Below, piece by piece: positions 47,743-59,056 of a DNA stretch of 64,000 bases. The notes under the pieces are model-generated. The model made no database searches. It was given only the letters and a program-made list of their open reading frames with translations, and was not told the DNA's origin. This DNA comes from Berberis thunbergii. Taxonomy: Eukaryota > Streptophyta > Magnoliopsida > Ranunculales > Berberidaceae. A program made the translations under genes and the position numbers. The stretch is taken from contig QNQO01000642.1 in NCBI GenBank assembly GCA_003290165.1, forward strand, positions 558,001 to 622,000, read 5' to 3'. Each line of letters begins with the position of its first letter. The stretch's first letter is position 1.

Positions 47743-49463
47743 TCAGCTAGTTACCTTAAAATGAACAATCACGTGCCCGTAGTGTATTTTACTCTGCTCC
47801 TCTTTTGCTGCCACCATTACATTGCTTCCAACATAGTTGTAACTATCAATCCTCAAGTTCCACATGATTTTTACACCATACGAAGAAATCACCAACATCC
47901 AAATCCCCCATCATGTCTCCTTTTGGATCACTCTTGTAAAGTTTCACCTCAGTCCTATATTTGAAGTATAAGGAAAGTCTGATCTCTGTTGCGGGGTTCA
48001 ATGATCCATGACAATCGCAAGAGAATCGATGGATAGGATCTACAACCTCTATTGCTATCGCAATGACATTCTTTTCCCAATCACAAACTTTGTAAGTCCT
48101 TGACACTGAAGGAACAAGATTGCTTGAAGAAGGAAACCTTGCAACACCTTGAGAAGATGGTGGAATGGGGTAATGGAGATGGAGGTAATGGATCTTCAGG
48201 TTGCCTTGTTGATTGTGCACGGGATGAAGGTGTATCTTCAGTTCTTTGTGCCCCTCCTTGTGTTCCCTCACATGTTGATGGTCTCACATATAAGTTCCAT
48301 TTTCAAGACTCTCTCGTATCCATCTAACATTTTCTTCCAATCTATCACATTTTTTGCTAAATCTTTTTACTTCCAATGTTTTATCCAAAAGCAATGAACG
48401 AGCGGGAAGTGTAGCGTCATACTTCCTTTTAGAGATGGTGGTTCCAACACAACGAGTACGTCCCCTCGCTTCTTGGCCAAACACTTGGCTTAGAGGATCA
48501 TCATCAATAGTGAGGTCAGTGGTACCCTGGGTTGAAAATTCTTGTAAGGCGACTTTTTTTGCTTTAACTTGTTCCTTCAAAAGAATGAAAAAAATAAAAT
48601 AAATCAGGACACAGATAATTTCAATTAACTACAAAGTAAATTAAGAATTGTGTATAAAAGACATCAGTGGGCACATACCATATATAGTTCAGCACCATGC
48701 GTGGGTTTTCCATCCTTTCCCGTGTGACAAGCAATCCATATGTCAGTGCGTGTGACTGGTTCCCCATCAGGGTTCTTCTCAACCTATATACTTGAAAGAT
48801 TAGTCTCAGCCTATATAGTTAAATGGTTATTATTGTACTAGTAGCTAGAAACTCAATTACCATTTCATACTCTACTTTTGCAGCACTCTTTTGGCCACCC
48901 CCCATACATACTTTGAAGCCTTTTTGTTTTTTGCATTTTGGGCTCTAATTGCCTTCACTTCAGAGGTGCTCTCATAGCAAACAAATTCCTTCCAATCCTC
49001 CTCTCTTACACCATTTGGAACATGTTTCTCTTGTTCCTCAATGGTAGGATACTTATCCAAATAATTCTTCCTAAGATCTGCCTTGAACCTTCTATAATAT
49101 TCAGGCATTTTCAAATCCACACTCCTTTACACATAATTTGGGATGTCGTGTTCACGCTGCAAATAAGCCATTGAGATATAAGTTGACAATAAAATAAGAC
49201 ATTATGAAAATCAATGACGTAAAATCTCACCTTGAGGCCATTCCACACATCCTCTTTGTAGTTGTCAGTAACATGGTGCCAACCCTTGAATTTGATGGGC
49301 ACAAGGGTTTCAACAAGCTTTCCAATGTTTTTATTGAAATTTCTAGCACCAGGTCCAACTGCTAAACCATGGAGTTTGAACTATATGGTCTTTTAACTTC
49401 ACTGTCATCATTTGTAGATGTAGTGACATCATTGGTGGAGAGATTGCCGTGAGTACTATCCAT
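47743..49463 (-). pseudogene. TnpA-like CACTA transposase gene (Ptta/En/Spm family), broken
   Basis: Minus strand, start ATG at 49463. Exon 1 (49463-49231) reads MDSTHGNLSTNDVTTSTNDD, then after a frameshift GLAVGPGARNFNKNIGKLVE and GWHHVTDNYKEDVWNGLK. Exon 2 (49156-48861) has an early TAA, then YYRRFKADLRKNYLDKYPTI and NGVREEDWKEFVCYE, and a shift in a G run near its end. Exon 3 (48783-48679) reads EKNPDGEPVTRTDIWIACHT then HGAELYM. Exon 4 (from 48574) reads DDDPLSQVFGQEARGRTRCV, a signature of plant Transposase_24/Ptta proteins, then a coiled coil, a frameshift, and SRTYKVCDWEKNVIAIAIEV to a stop at 47743. TnpA-type proteins bind subterminal repeats. The TnpD catalytic partner is not seen. 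It belongs to the outer element and begins about 2.9 kb from its type-2 end once the solo LTR is removed. Confidence 0.85.
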
Positions 49464-51127
49464 TTCTATCAATGACATTATAGATATTAACCATTATCAA
49501 ACAAAAAGAAATAAGAAACAACTATATACACCACATTTATAGATAATTTCCTTCCACAACATATCACCACAAATAGATTTTTATAAAGCATTCGAAAAGC
49601 CAATCTGAATACATAGCTACAAAGCTTCCCTTTCCCAACTCAAAAGTCAAAATAAAAACAAAGACAAAATAATTGGTCTCAAACAAAGAAAAAATAATTG
49701 GTCTACAAAGCTTCCCTTTCCCAGAAACAATTATCACTCACCTCACACCAATAGTAAAACCAACCAGAACTCATTTTTGAAAGTCATCATCATGAATTCC
49801 ATATGCCAGAGGTGTTTACAATCACCTTAAAAAATCCTAACACCAATCATCCTACTTTGAATACCACTGGTTACATCAAAAATACATGTTTTGGCATGGT
49901 AAGTGTTTTAAGTGGGGGTCTAGTGTTACATAAAACTTTTGCATGTTCAATCATGTCCCCAGAATTGATGTGAGGAAACCCCAAAGGAGGGGGGCATACC
50001 AAGTTACGTGTAAAATGGAACACATAGCAGGAGGAGTCACTATTATATTAGCCCCCCTCCCCTATTATATTTTTCTCTTTGCCCTGCTCTCACATGGTTT
50101 CAAAGACCATGCAGATGTTTTTATTTGTTCCCCAAGCATCTTTGAGCTATAAGACTTCATGTGAAGCCCACATGGCACATTACCTTGATGAAAATACCTA
50201 ACTTTTAGGGTTGTCAATTGATCGGATTCAAATCGTATATCCATATGTTTGGCTCAAATTTTGGTAACACGTTATTAGATAAGATTCTTATATTCAAGAA
50301 GGTCAAAGCCAGGTTTGTATATAGATGATGATTATTTTTTTAAAGAAAAGAGAGAGTTTATATATATATGAAGCTTGGCTTCAACCTATGGAATTCTTGG
50401 AATATTAAATACATTTTTAATCCAAAATTTTCATTTGCCACTCACAAATTAAGGATAGGAAGCGGACCTCTAAGTCACTAGAGTTTACAATGCTAGTACA
50501 TATTTAACTACTAATCAGCAGTTGGAGTACATGTGCATCACGAAAACTACTCCGACCTCTTTTCCATCTATTGGAAGAAAAACATCTTAAGCGTATGACC
50601 TAGTTATAAAGATGATTAAAACAACTGAATTGTTGCCTACGAGCAAAGCAAGCATGGGCATCATGGTAGAAACTCATTTTGATCTTAGCTTGAATGTCTC
50701 AGGGCTATCTCCAAAGTTTTTAAGGAAATTCATTTATGTTTACAATGGGGCATACTATAATTCATCTTTTGTTTTAATAGCCATGTTTTCGTTCCAAAAG
50801 TTATACTTGCATCCAACTTTGATAAATATGAGAACTTTGATCAATGAGTAAACAAAAGTACACACTTCAAATAAAAAATATCAACCTACTACTTTTTTTC
50901 CACTACACCATGTCACATACATATTTCTTTCACAATATCAACATCAGATTAGATTCTTATCAGACCAAGTGTTGTGCTAGATCCAAAAATGTTACTCATC
51001 ACAAATTGAACCCTAAACTTGAGTTTCAGATTGGGTTTAACTAGGATGAAGGACTGGTCCTCCCTTTGAAAAGCCTACCTAGAATAATAGAAGAGATGTA
51101 ATAATTACCTAGACATACTAGGGGAGA
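49464..51127. other. Outer CACTA between the TnpA-like gene and the solo LTR
   Basis: AT-rich DNA without a recognised exon. A TnpD-like gene would be expected in an autonomous element, but I see no trace of it here. Confidence 0.5.
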
Positions 51128-53046
51128 TGATATTCACATAATTATTACATAATATATCCCTTAATTTATACATGTTAGTGTTTCGATTATTATATTTATA
51201 GTAATTATTTCGTTTTAATGTCTTTGTAGGAATTTGAGCGTAAACGATGAAATCATATTAAGGCGACAAGTTAAGGAACGACAATTAGTCGATTCCAATG
51301 GTGGTATAAAGTAGTCACAAACCTAAACCTGAAACCTAATTCATAACCTAAATCCAAAACCTAATTCATAACCTAAACCCAATCCATAACCTAAACCCAA
51401 ACCTAATGCCAAGCCCAATCCTTCTCCTACCCTCATTGATGAATCATTCCCTCATTTCATCACTATTCATCTTGATAAGTTTTTATAAATAGAAGATAAT
51501 AGGGTGGAAAAGAGGGGAGGAGGAAGAGAAGGGAAAAGAAGAGAATTAGAAAAAAAATCATAACCTCTTCCTCAATGGAGATTTCCTCAAAGGAGTTCCT
51601 CTCCCAAGTGATTCTCACAATCACCATCACCACCTAACCATCTCTCATTCACTCAGCAATCACCCCCACGCCACCACCATCACCCTAGCACCACCTCCAC
51701 CTCCAGACAGCACAACCGCCACCGCCACCACCGTGAAACAGAAATGTGACAACCCTGTTTCACGTCAAACCTTCACTCTGCCACCGTCCCTGTCCCTCTC
51801 CCTATCCATCATCCATCACCTCCGCCACCACCTCCGCACTGACCACCGTCACAGACCGAGAACCAGCACGAGAATCACCTCGCGAAACAGAGCTCACCGC
51901 GGCTCTGTTCCGCCACGCCACATACCCTGCTCCTCTTCTTTCTCGGCCTCCCTTCATCTCGAGCTCCTTTCTACCTCCATCTCTCGCGACCACCGTCACG
52001 ACCAGACCGAGAATCACCGCCACCACCTCGCGAGACGGAACCAGCAAGCTGAAACAGGGGGACTCCTGTTCCTCATTTTTCTCATCTATTTTCTCTTTTT
52101 GGTATTTCCTCACCTTCTCTCTTCTTGCGCAGGTTCTGGAAGCATTTTGGAGGTCGAGGACGATCGCGAGGAGCGAAGGAAGGCCGCGAGAGCAGCGCTG
52201 TCACGTTGGAGACGAAGGCTTCCCTGTAGCGCTACTGTAGCAGAGGCGAGAATTGGTCAATTCGGTTATTTGGCTATTCACACCCCAGCTATCAGTAAGA
52301 TCCACCACAGAGTGCTTTTGACCAGTTTTCCCGGGATTCATGTTCGGACCACCTGCTGATCTGCTGAGTGCCACCACATCGAGTTTGTGACAAACTAAAT
52401 GGGTTGTATAAGTTATTTTGATTTATTTTACTGAATTGTGTGCGTAATTGTTAATTACAATTTATTTCTGAATTTTTGATAATTTGCTTTCACCTTGCAT
52501 GTTCGAGAAATTAAACTTGATATGTTTGGTAGTTAGAATTACCTTTTATCAATATTCAAAGCATGTGCTAAAAATATTAAGCTTAAACTTTGATTAAGTG
52601 TGCCCTAAAAAGACACTTAATACTTGGTAAGAGCGTATTTGCTTGAAATAATTTGTTAATGTTTGAAAGAAACATGATATAATTTGAATTAGATTTTAAC
52701 GATCACATATTCGGTGTAAGCAAGGGATTCTCATTCCTAACGCTTCTCATTTTTAAATTCAGTAATTTAGATTTAAATAATTTTGCTAACTAATTGGTGA
52801 GTCCAAGCCCACAAAAATTCATCTCATCTATCTTTTATTTTTCTTATTTTAATTTATTTTTAGTTTAGATTTAAAAATGCTGTAACCCCATTTTCTCTAA
52901 ATTAAATTTTAAAATTCAATTTAATCCACCTTCCTCGTGGGATCGACCCGTACTTGCCGTTGTCTACCAGTTAGACACCGTGCACTTGCGGTTATTACAA
53001 GTGGGCTGAATTAACCTATTAATTTAGGTTAGTTAAACTCGCATCA
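51128..53046 (+). repeat. Solo LTR in the outer CACTA
   Basis: It starts TGATATTCACATAATTATTA and ends AAACTCGCATCA, with flanks GGAGA (51123-51127) and GGAAA (53047-53051), a 5-bp duplication with one mismatch. Same family as 13935-15919 and 24298-26257. An open frame at 51733-52359 is serine-, proline- and arginine-rich LTR sequence with no known domain. Confidence 0.88.
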
Positions 53047-53689
53047 GGAAACAGTGACTTAGGTAGCTCTAGTAGTTAGTTCAATGTCTTATCTCTGTGT
53101 GGTAAAGTCCTGCATATTGTTAAGGTTGATATATGTGATGAGAAGAGAAACTCCTCTTCTCTTCAGCAAACTGCCAAGGGAGGGGACCCTTTTGAGTTGG
53201 TGTTTTGTATTGGGGATCCAAACACCATAGCAAACTCAAACTCACTCTTCATCTAATAGGGGATCATTTACCTGACGACACTGCACATTACAACCACTAT
53301 GATTATAATACAAGTGAACAGGGAACACGAATATTTCCTGGTTTGAAATTATATCAGGAATTTCATACAAAAATTAAAGATTCAAAAAATTAAATTATAT
53401 CAGAATTTTTCAGGCATACGGTTTTGAGCCCTAGAGATTCAAACCCTAATTTCAAAAAACCTCTAAATAAAACCTACAGATTCAAAAAACAATTCAGGAA
53501 CCCTAGAGATTCAAAACCTCTAAATAAAAAAACTCTAGATTCAGGAACCCTAATTTCATAAAAAAGAAACCAGAGAGAGAGTACCTGTACGAGAGAATGG
53601 TTTGGAGGTTGCAGTCGCTGATCGATTTTGCAAATGGTTTGGAAGTTGAAGACGCAGAGTAAGGAGGGAAGACCAGGGAAGGAGGGGAA
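53047..53689. other. Outer CACTA between the solo LTR and the polypurine array
   Basis: Noncoding. It includes short direct repeats of AGATTCAAAAAACAATTCAG type (AACCCTAGAGATTCAAA occurs several times, 53420-53560). Confidence 0.5.
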
Positions 53690-53890
53690 GAGCAGGGAAG
53701 TCGAGGGAGGAGGAAAGGAGGTAAGTTGAGGGAGGGAGCAGGGAAGTCGAGGGGAGTGAGCAGGCGAGTAGAGTAGAGTCGAGGGAGGGAGGGAGCAGGG
53801 AAAGAGGAGCTTCGAGTGGAGTGGAGGGGAACAGAGAGGGTCGATGTCAAGTTGAGGGAGCAGGCGAGTGGAGTCGAGTGGAGGGAAGGT
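53690..53890. repeat. Outer CACTA polypurine minisatellite
   Basis: GGGAAGTCGAGGGAGGAG-type units, homologous to 46805-47035. This shows the array is an ancestral part of the type-2 end. Confidence 0.8.
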
Positions 53891-53899
53891 GGAAGTCGA

Positions 53900-53907
53900 G
53901 CGCCAAA
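53900..53907 (-). promoter_or_regulatory. E2F-type site at the outer type-2 end
   Basis: TTTGGCGC on the minus strand, 364 bp inside the terminus, in the shared context GAGCGCCAAAATAG found also at 47034. Inferred from consensus match and conservation of position. Confidence 0.45.
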
Positions 53908-53939
53908 ATAGCCTGCCCAATTTTTTTCATCTTTTTAGT

Positions 53940-54271
53940 GTAGCCACGGTTTTGTACTGTGGCCAAATTTTTTTTTTTGCAACAGTTTTGAGCCGTTGCT
54001 ACTAATAGCCACAGTTTTTAGCCATAGCAAATAAACCAACGGTTCTGAGCCGTGGCAATTGTTTTAGCCACGATTGTAGGCCGTTGCTAATTATAGCCAT
54101 GGTTTTTTGTCGTGGCCAATAAACCAACGGTTTTCAACCGTGGCCAGTTTTTTTTACCCACGGTTTTAAGTCGTTGGTCATTATAGCTACGGTTTTTTGC
54201 CATGGCAAATAAACCAACGGTTTAGAACCGTGGCCATGTCGGCGTAGCTAAACTGGCCTTTTGGTGTAGTA
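53940..54271. repeat. Outer CACTA type-2 subterminal repeats
   Basis: About ten palindromic units with more mismatches than the inner array, ending GGCGTAGCTAAACTGGCCTT then TTGGTGTAGTA. Confidence 0.88.
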
Positions 54272-54956
54272 TTACCCTACGGAAATTGACGGAAACTAGA
54301 ACAAAATGAGGCAAAAAGAAGATGAATCTCCAAATGGAAGTATCTGAAATGCAGTCTAGCTAACATCACTGAAAAAAAGGTCGCATTCATTAGAGTTCCG
54401 CCACACCAACCTGCCCTCCCATTGGGGTGTAACACGTGAAACCCAGAACGAACAAACACCTCAATGGCGAATGAGAACTCGAGAGCCACAAATGATGGAA
54501 GACGGACCTATCCCCTGAGGAACAATTTGTATTTCTGTACAAAGTATAAGAATATATCACAAGATCTCATGAGATCAATCCGATGCCCCCCATATCAAGC
54601 GGCATCGCATGATAGCAAGTCTTATCATGACTCATCAACGCAAATGTCAGAACATTCGAAGACTCCAGTGGAGGAAATCTTCCTTCAGCCTTGGAAAACT
54701 CAAAGCAAACTCTCTGGTAAAAAGCATTTGATTAACATGTTCTACTATTTTCATTGCAATGCTTGGACGTAGAATAGCCATCCTATATATAGGCCAAATG
54801 GTTAACCAAGAGGTGTCAACAAGCAACTACTCCAGCATTAAACGTCGTATGGAAAAATCGGGAAAATGATGATTCCAATTAAAACTACACAAGTCCACAT
54901 CTTTTGAATTAATGACCCTACAAGTAGCTCCATTAGTTGGGGGAGTAATCGATAAT
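54272..54956 (+). other. B2 3' noncoding region resumes, with polypurine tract
   Basis: TTACCCTACGGAAATTGACG continues the B2 sequence broken at 33192 and parallels B1 from 22832. It ends in TTAGTTGGGGGAGTAATCG, the counterpart of the B1 tract at about 23512-23532. Confidence 0.75.
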
Positions 54957-55229
54957 GAACCATCTTGCAAAATGCGCTATATCCCTAGCATGTTGATCCA
55001 TAAAAAAATTTCTAGTTGAGCCCCTCAACTAATGAGCCCAGACTTATGCCCAGCTAGATCTGGCCCAACACACACAAAGAAACTAACAACAAAGGCCCTG
55101 AACGCCCACATAACTAGGAGCACGCCTACAAAATGTTGTCATTAAACCCTAGGCATCAGCTCTAGTATTACTCTGTTGTTGTTCATCGAAGCGAATCAAT
55201 CTATTATTAGTCCAATCAATCGATTTGAC
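54957..55229 (+). repeat. B2 3' LTR beginning
   Basis: After the polypurine tract comes LTR-like sequence including TGTTGATCCATAAAAAAATT (near 54992), similar to TGATGATCCATAAAAACGAT at 16795. It is cut off at 55229 by CACTA-4. Confidence 0.5.
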
Positions 55230-55575
55230 CACTACACCAAAAGGCTTGTTTAGCTACGGGGAGGTGGCCACGGCTCTAAACCGTTGGCTAATTTGCCACG
55301 GCCAAAAACCGTGGCTATAACGACCAACGGGTTAAAACCGTGGCTAAAAAAAAGTTGCCACGGCCAAAAACAGTGGCTAACTACCAACGGTTAAAAACCG
55401 TGGCTATAACGAGCAACGGTTTAAAACCGTGGCTAAAAAAAGGATTACCAAGGCCAAAAACCTTGGCTAAATGCCAACGGTTTAAAGCCGTTGCTAAGCT
55501 TTTGTTTTTCACGGTTTGGCTTTTGCAAAATTTTTCAAAACGTTTTAGCTTAGCAAAAGTCAAAACCGTTGCAAA
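55230..55575. repeat. CACTA-4 type-2 subterminal repeats
   Basis: Units such as ACCAACGGTTTAAAGCCGTTG and GCCACGGCCAAAAACCGTGG repeat about eight times. The open frame 55340-55717 through them is a repeat artefact. Confidence 0.85.
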
Positions 55576-55597
55576 CCTTGGCTTTTGCAAAAAAAAA

Positions 55598-55605
55598 TTT
55601 GGCGC
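55598..55605 (+). promoter_or_regulatory. E2F-type site at the CACTA-4 type-2 end
   Basis: TTTGGCGC on the plus strand, 368 bp inside the terminus, after an A run as in the other two type-2 ends. It is in the direction of the captured exons. Confidence 0.45.
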
Positions 55606-56756
55606 TTTGGAGGGAGCCGTTTTGTTCAAGCTGGCGAAAAGAATTGAACAGAAGAAGCTGGCGAGGTGTTTTGTTCAAGTGTTCGTGAGGTTCGCGAGGT
55701 GCTTGAAGGCGAGGTGAGTTTCTTGAGTTTCGCGAGGTGTTTTGTTCAAGTTGGCGAGGTGAGTTCGCAAGGAAAGAGTAAGGAGAAAGTTTTGTTCTTC
55801 ATCAGGTAACAAATAAAGAATGTTTGTTTATTGTTCTGGTTGTTTGATTCGTTTAGTTTGATTGGTAGATGAAGTGTCCGGGGTTTTGAAGCAAGGGAGT
55901 GTTTGGATTTGTGGTTAGAAATGTTGGGTGTTATTCAATTTCTGATTTTTATGTGTTTCAAGTTTGAAGGGATGTTAGTCAGATTTGGGGTTTAAGTTAT
56001 TAGGAAGGTTTGGGTTTTGATGAGTTTATTGATTTTGAATAAATGGGGTTTCAGATTTGTGGTTATTGATGAGTTAGAGATGTTGGGGTTTTGTTCAATA
56101 TGCGAAAAGTTGAGATTTTGAAGGTCAGATTTGGAGATTTCAGTGGTTAGGAAGCTTTGGGTTTTGATGGGTTTAGCGGTTTTGAATTAATGGGGTTTCA
56201 GACTCGTGGTTATTGACGAGTTAGAAATGGTGGAGTTTTGTTTATTCTGCAGAAAGTTGGGATTTTGGAAGGAAGAATATCATCTTTGGGGATTTTGGTG
56301 GTTGAGGGGTTTGTTCATTTGGGGTTCAATACATATGGTTGTTGATTTGTTTCAGTGTTTTGAAATGGACTATTTGGTTGCTTGTTGTTTGTGTTTAGCA
56401 CAATGAGGTGATATGTTTATTTCATAGTTGGTTTTAGGGGTTTTCAATGTAGAAATTTGGTGTCTTTGAAGGTTGAGGTTTTGAGGATTTTGTTTCAGTT
56501 GGGTTTAACAATTGTTTGCTTATTTACTTGTGTAATTTAGGGTTTTGAATAGTTTGATTTGCGGCTTATCTTAGTTGAGAAATTAAGGGTTTGCATGGTT
56601 GAGGGATTTGATTTGGTTTTGGCTATTGTTCAACTTCATGATAAAAAAAAATGATTGGTTGTTTATGTGAAATTGGGGCTTTTTGTATGTTGTTATTAAC
56701 TTCAAAGTACTTTATCCAATGATACAAATCTAAGCTTGGAGTTTAAAGAATAAAGA
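55606..56756 (+). other. CACTA-4 leader region
   Basis: GT-rich noncoding DNA that may be promoter, 5' UTR and first intron of the element transcript (for example GAGGTGAGTT and CAGGTAACAA could be donors near 55710 and 55805). No protein motif. The GT-rich, stop-rich composition resembles the 5' region of a host gene and could have been captured with the F-box exon. Confidence 0.4.
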
Positions 56757-56975
56757 ATGGCATTGTCAATAACTTGCCCCAATAAGATGATGGATTTTGA
56801 TATTGATGAAGGGAAAAAAGTATATGGCGTAGTTAGGCGCATGGGATCAATGGGGAGGAAGCGAGTGGAACCATTGTGTCTCTACTCCCCTTCTAAAACT
56901 CCATTGAAGAATCCATGTCGTGCGAGGAAGAGCTCGTACATGTCAATGTTGGAGAGGCTACCAGAAGACTTATTG
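56757..56975 (+). pseudogene. Captured F-box gene first exon (FBS1/SKIP27-like)
   Basis: ATG at 56757 opens 73 codons to a TTG/GTAGGT donor. The product reads MALSITCPNKMMDFDIDEGK, KVYGVVRRMGSMGRKRV, SPSKTPLKNPCRARKS and MLERLPEDLL. The KRV and TPLKxxC segments before an LExLPxDLL F-box start are the layout of small plant F-box stress-induced/SKIP27-like proteins, which join SCF ubiquitin ligases through SKP1. The rest of the F-box is absent, replaced after the intron by an unrelated exon. This is the only captured exon here that keeps a natural start codon. Confidence 0.75.
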
Positions 56976-57086
56976 GTAGGTATTATGATGATTTTTTCTT
57001 TTCCAAACTAAAAAACTATGTTGTCTACTTTGATTGATTGTGAGTTATTACAGAGCTCTGGCTAATATTTGTTTGTTATATTTCAG

Positions 57087-57889
57087 ATTAGAGTTTCTGT
57101 TGTTTGTAACCAAGTGGTGTCAGACAATTGAGCAAATGGAAGATCAAGTTTCTGTTGTTCTCGAGGAAGAAAGGTTATTATTGTCTCATACCTGCATTTT
57201 CTCTACTTGTGAGTTTTTTTTGGTGTTATTTGAAAATAAAAGTTCCATATGTTTGCAGGGAAGAGAGAGCTTTAAGAAAAGCTGAAATGGAGGCAACAAA
57301 GGTTCGTTTTATTAGTGGGCTAATGTAAAAACTTTGATACACAAATAATTTTCGAAGTTATGTCTCTTGCAAATCTTTTGGCCCATTCCTTTGTGTCCAA
57401 CTTTGCAAGTTGGTTTATATTGTGGAGACAAAATTATCTTTTGGTTCTTTTTATTCCTCACTAGTGTGCACGGCTACAGCTGCTCCTGTATTTAAGATAT
57501 CAAGGGGAGTCAAATAATAATCTGAGAATCACCCATAATGAATAGTGTGTTAGTCTATGAACTCTAATATGTTTTACTAAGTGTTCATGTTCTTGTATCA
57601 TGAAGATGTGCATTTTCTTTTTACAGGCCTCTGTTGGAAACAACAAAATGGGGAAGGAAGTGATCAGTGCCCAGCAAGCGGAAGATCTCAAAATGAAAGA
57701 AAAGCGAAGCGGGAGCGAGAGGTTTCATAATTTTTCCCTCTAGTTTGTTTCATTTCTGGATGCTTGTTACGACATAAATGTTGATTATGTGGAGGCACTA
57801 CTTTTATGTAGAAAAACTTGCCACGAAAGAAGTGTCGTAGGCTAGAAGCTGCTCAAGAGATGGAGGACGAAGGCGATGACATAAAACAG
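57087..57889 (+). pseudogene. Captured four-exon fragment, gene not recognised
   Basis: Exons 57087-57173, 57259-57301, 57627-57721 and 57812-57889 have consensus splice sites. The first three join in one frame: KWCQTIEQMEDQVSVVLEEE, then REERALRKAEMEATK, then ASVGNNKMGKEVISAQQAED and LKMKEKRSGSE. The fourth reads LPRKKCRRLEAAQEMEDEGD. The product would be a charged, helix-rich, probably nuclear protein segment. I cannot name the family. Confidence 0.5.
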
Positions 57890-59056
57890 GTTTGTTTTAT
57901 CATCGCTTTTGCAGATGCATTAACTGAATCATATTCCTTGTTGGTGGGGAGTTTGTCTAGAGTCATTAAGTACGTGGACACTGAAAAATTGCAGGGTGGA
58001 CACCGTGGTAAGAAAGAGAAAGAATTATATCCAAGCGAAAGTTCATTGCATTTGATCTATGTGCTTTGTGAGATAAAAGTTCATTGCTCATGTAAGGTTT
58101 TATTTGCAGCTACAAGTGAAAGTAGCGGTGACAATTATTTTGCATCTTAACGCTCCTATACCCATAGCTTCAAAGTGACCAAAATCAACCCTCATTTTCA
58201 TCGGGTTTCATGTCCTTGGTGCCAAGCTCTTCATCCATTGCTAATTTATTCTGCAATCACCAACTTTTGTGATGTAGACCCATATCTGCAGCCAGGTATT
58301 TAAGATCTAGAATGAATAAACATCTAGAATGAATAAAGTTAAGTCATCTACTTCTTATAGAAATATAGTATAGTCTTTCTTACAATCAAAACCTGGTGGA
58401 GTAAAAGAAATTTGATGTTTGATTTGTTATGAGAGTTGCCTCCATTATGTCTCTCTGCATGCACCTTAAGTATATCCAAAAAAACCTTTTCTTTTAGCTC
58501 AGCTGAAAAATTCCGATCGAAACTATTTGTGTATTCTCCTGCATATATACTTTACTAGTTTGTCTATCATGTCTTGAAACGTATATACATTACTAGTTTG
58601 TATGATGTCACTGTTTCAGAGAGACCATGTGGCACTATTGTCTGCATTTTCAGAGATAACGAATGACTATTTGTATAACTCGCTTGCATGTATGCCAATA
58701 ATTTATTTATATTTTTTTTATTGCTCTTTTTTTTTCCAGAACCTGAATATTCATTTCATCTAAAATGTTGATCTTGGTGAAATGCTCACTAAAATTTCCA
58801 CAACAATTATGATTATTTAGTCTAAACCAATTTTTATTAATTAGAAAACAGAAATGCTTAAAACAAAATGAAAAGTTGCATATGAACCGTAGCTCCATTG
58901 AAATGTTTAAAGACCAAGCAATTTTATCTGTGAGAGTATGCACAACAAGGAACTAATATTTTTCTGTTTTGGAAATATCTGAAGATTTACTACTATGATC
59001 TCTGTATTGCTCATTGTTCAATTTGGCTAAGTCTTTCTTTTCTTTTCTATTTTAAG
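57890..59056. other. Spacer in CACTA-4
   Basis: AT-rich DNA. No supported exon; an 18-bp direct repeat (ATCTAGAATGAATAAA..) lies near 58308-58337. Confidence 0.5.

Larger units (their letters stand above)
33193..54271 (-). mobile_element. Outer CACTA element (21,079 bp with its own insertions)
   Basis: The left end is CACTACACCAAATTTCCCC at 33193 (type 1). The right end is CCTTTTGGTGTAGTA at 54271 (type 2, last G changed to A). Both are flanked by TTA (33190-33192 and 54272-54274), the 3-bp duplication expected for CACTA. The paralogous B1 copy has a single TTA at 22832-22834 with no insertion, and the sequence after 54274 continues as B1 does (CCCTACG...). Removing the nested CACTA and the solo LTR leaves about 8.9 kb, a normal CACTA length. 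It carries a broken TnpA-like gene and PABP, bHLH and ATG18 fragments, all on the minus strand. Confidence 0.92.

Noticed and set aside
50901..50910. CACTACACCA resembling a CACTA terminus
   Set aside because: No subterminal palindromes follow and no partner end or 3-bp duplication exists. It is taken as chance.
51733..52359. 208-residue open frame on the plus strand
   Set aside because: It is the equivalent region of the same LTR family at 51128-53046, with no known domain.
55340..55717. 125-residue plus-strand frame
   Set aside because: It is read through the CACTA-4 palindromic repeats; its repeating AKVKTVA-like pattern is a repeat artefact.
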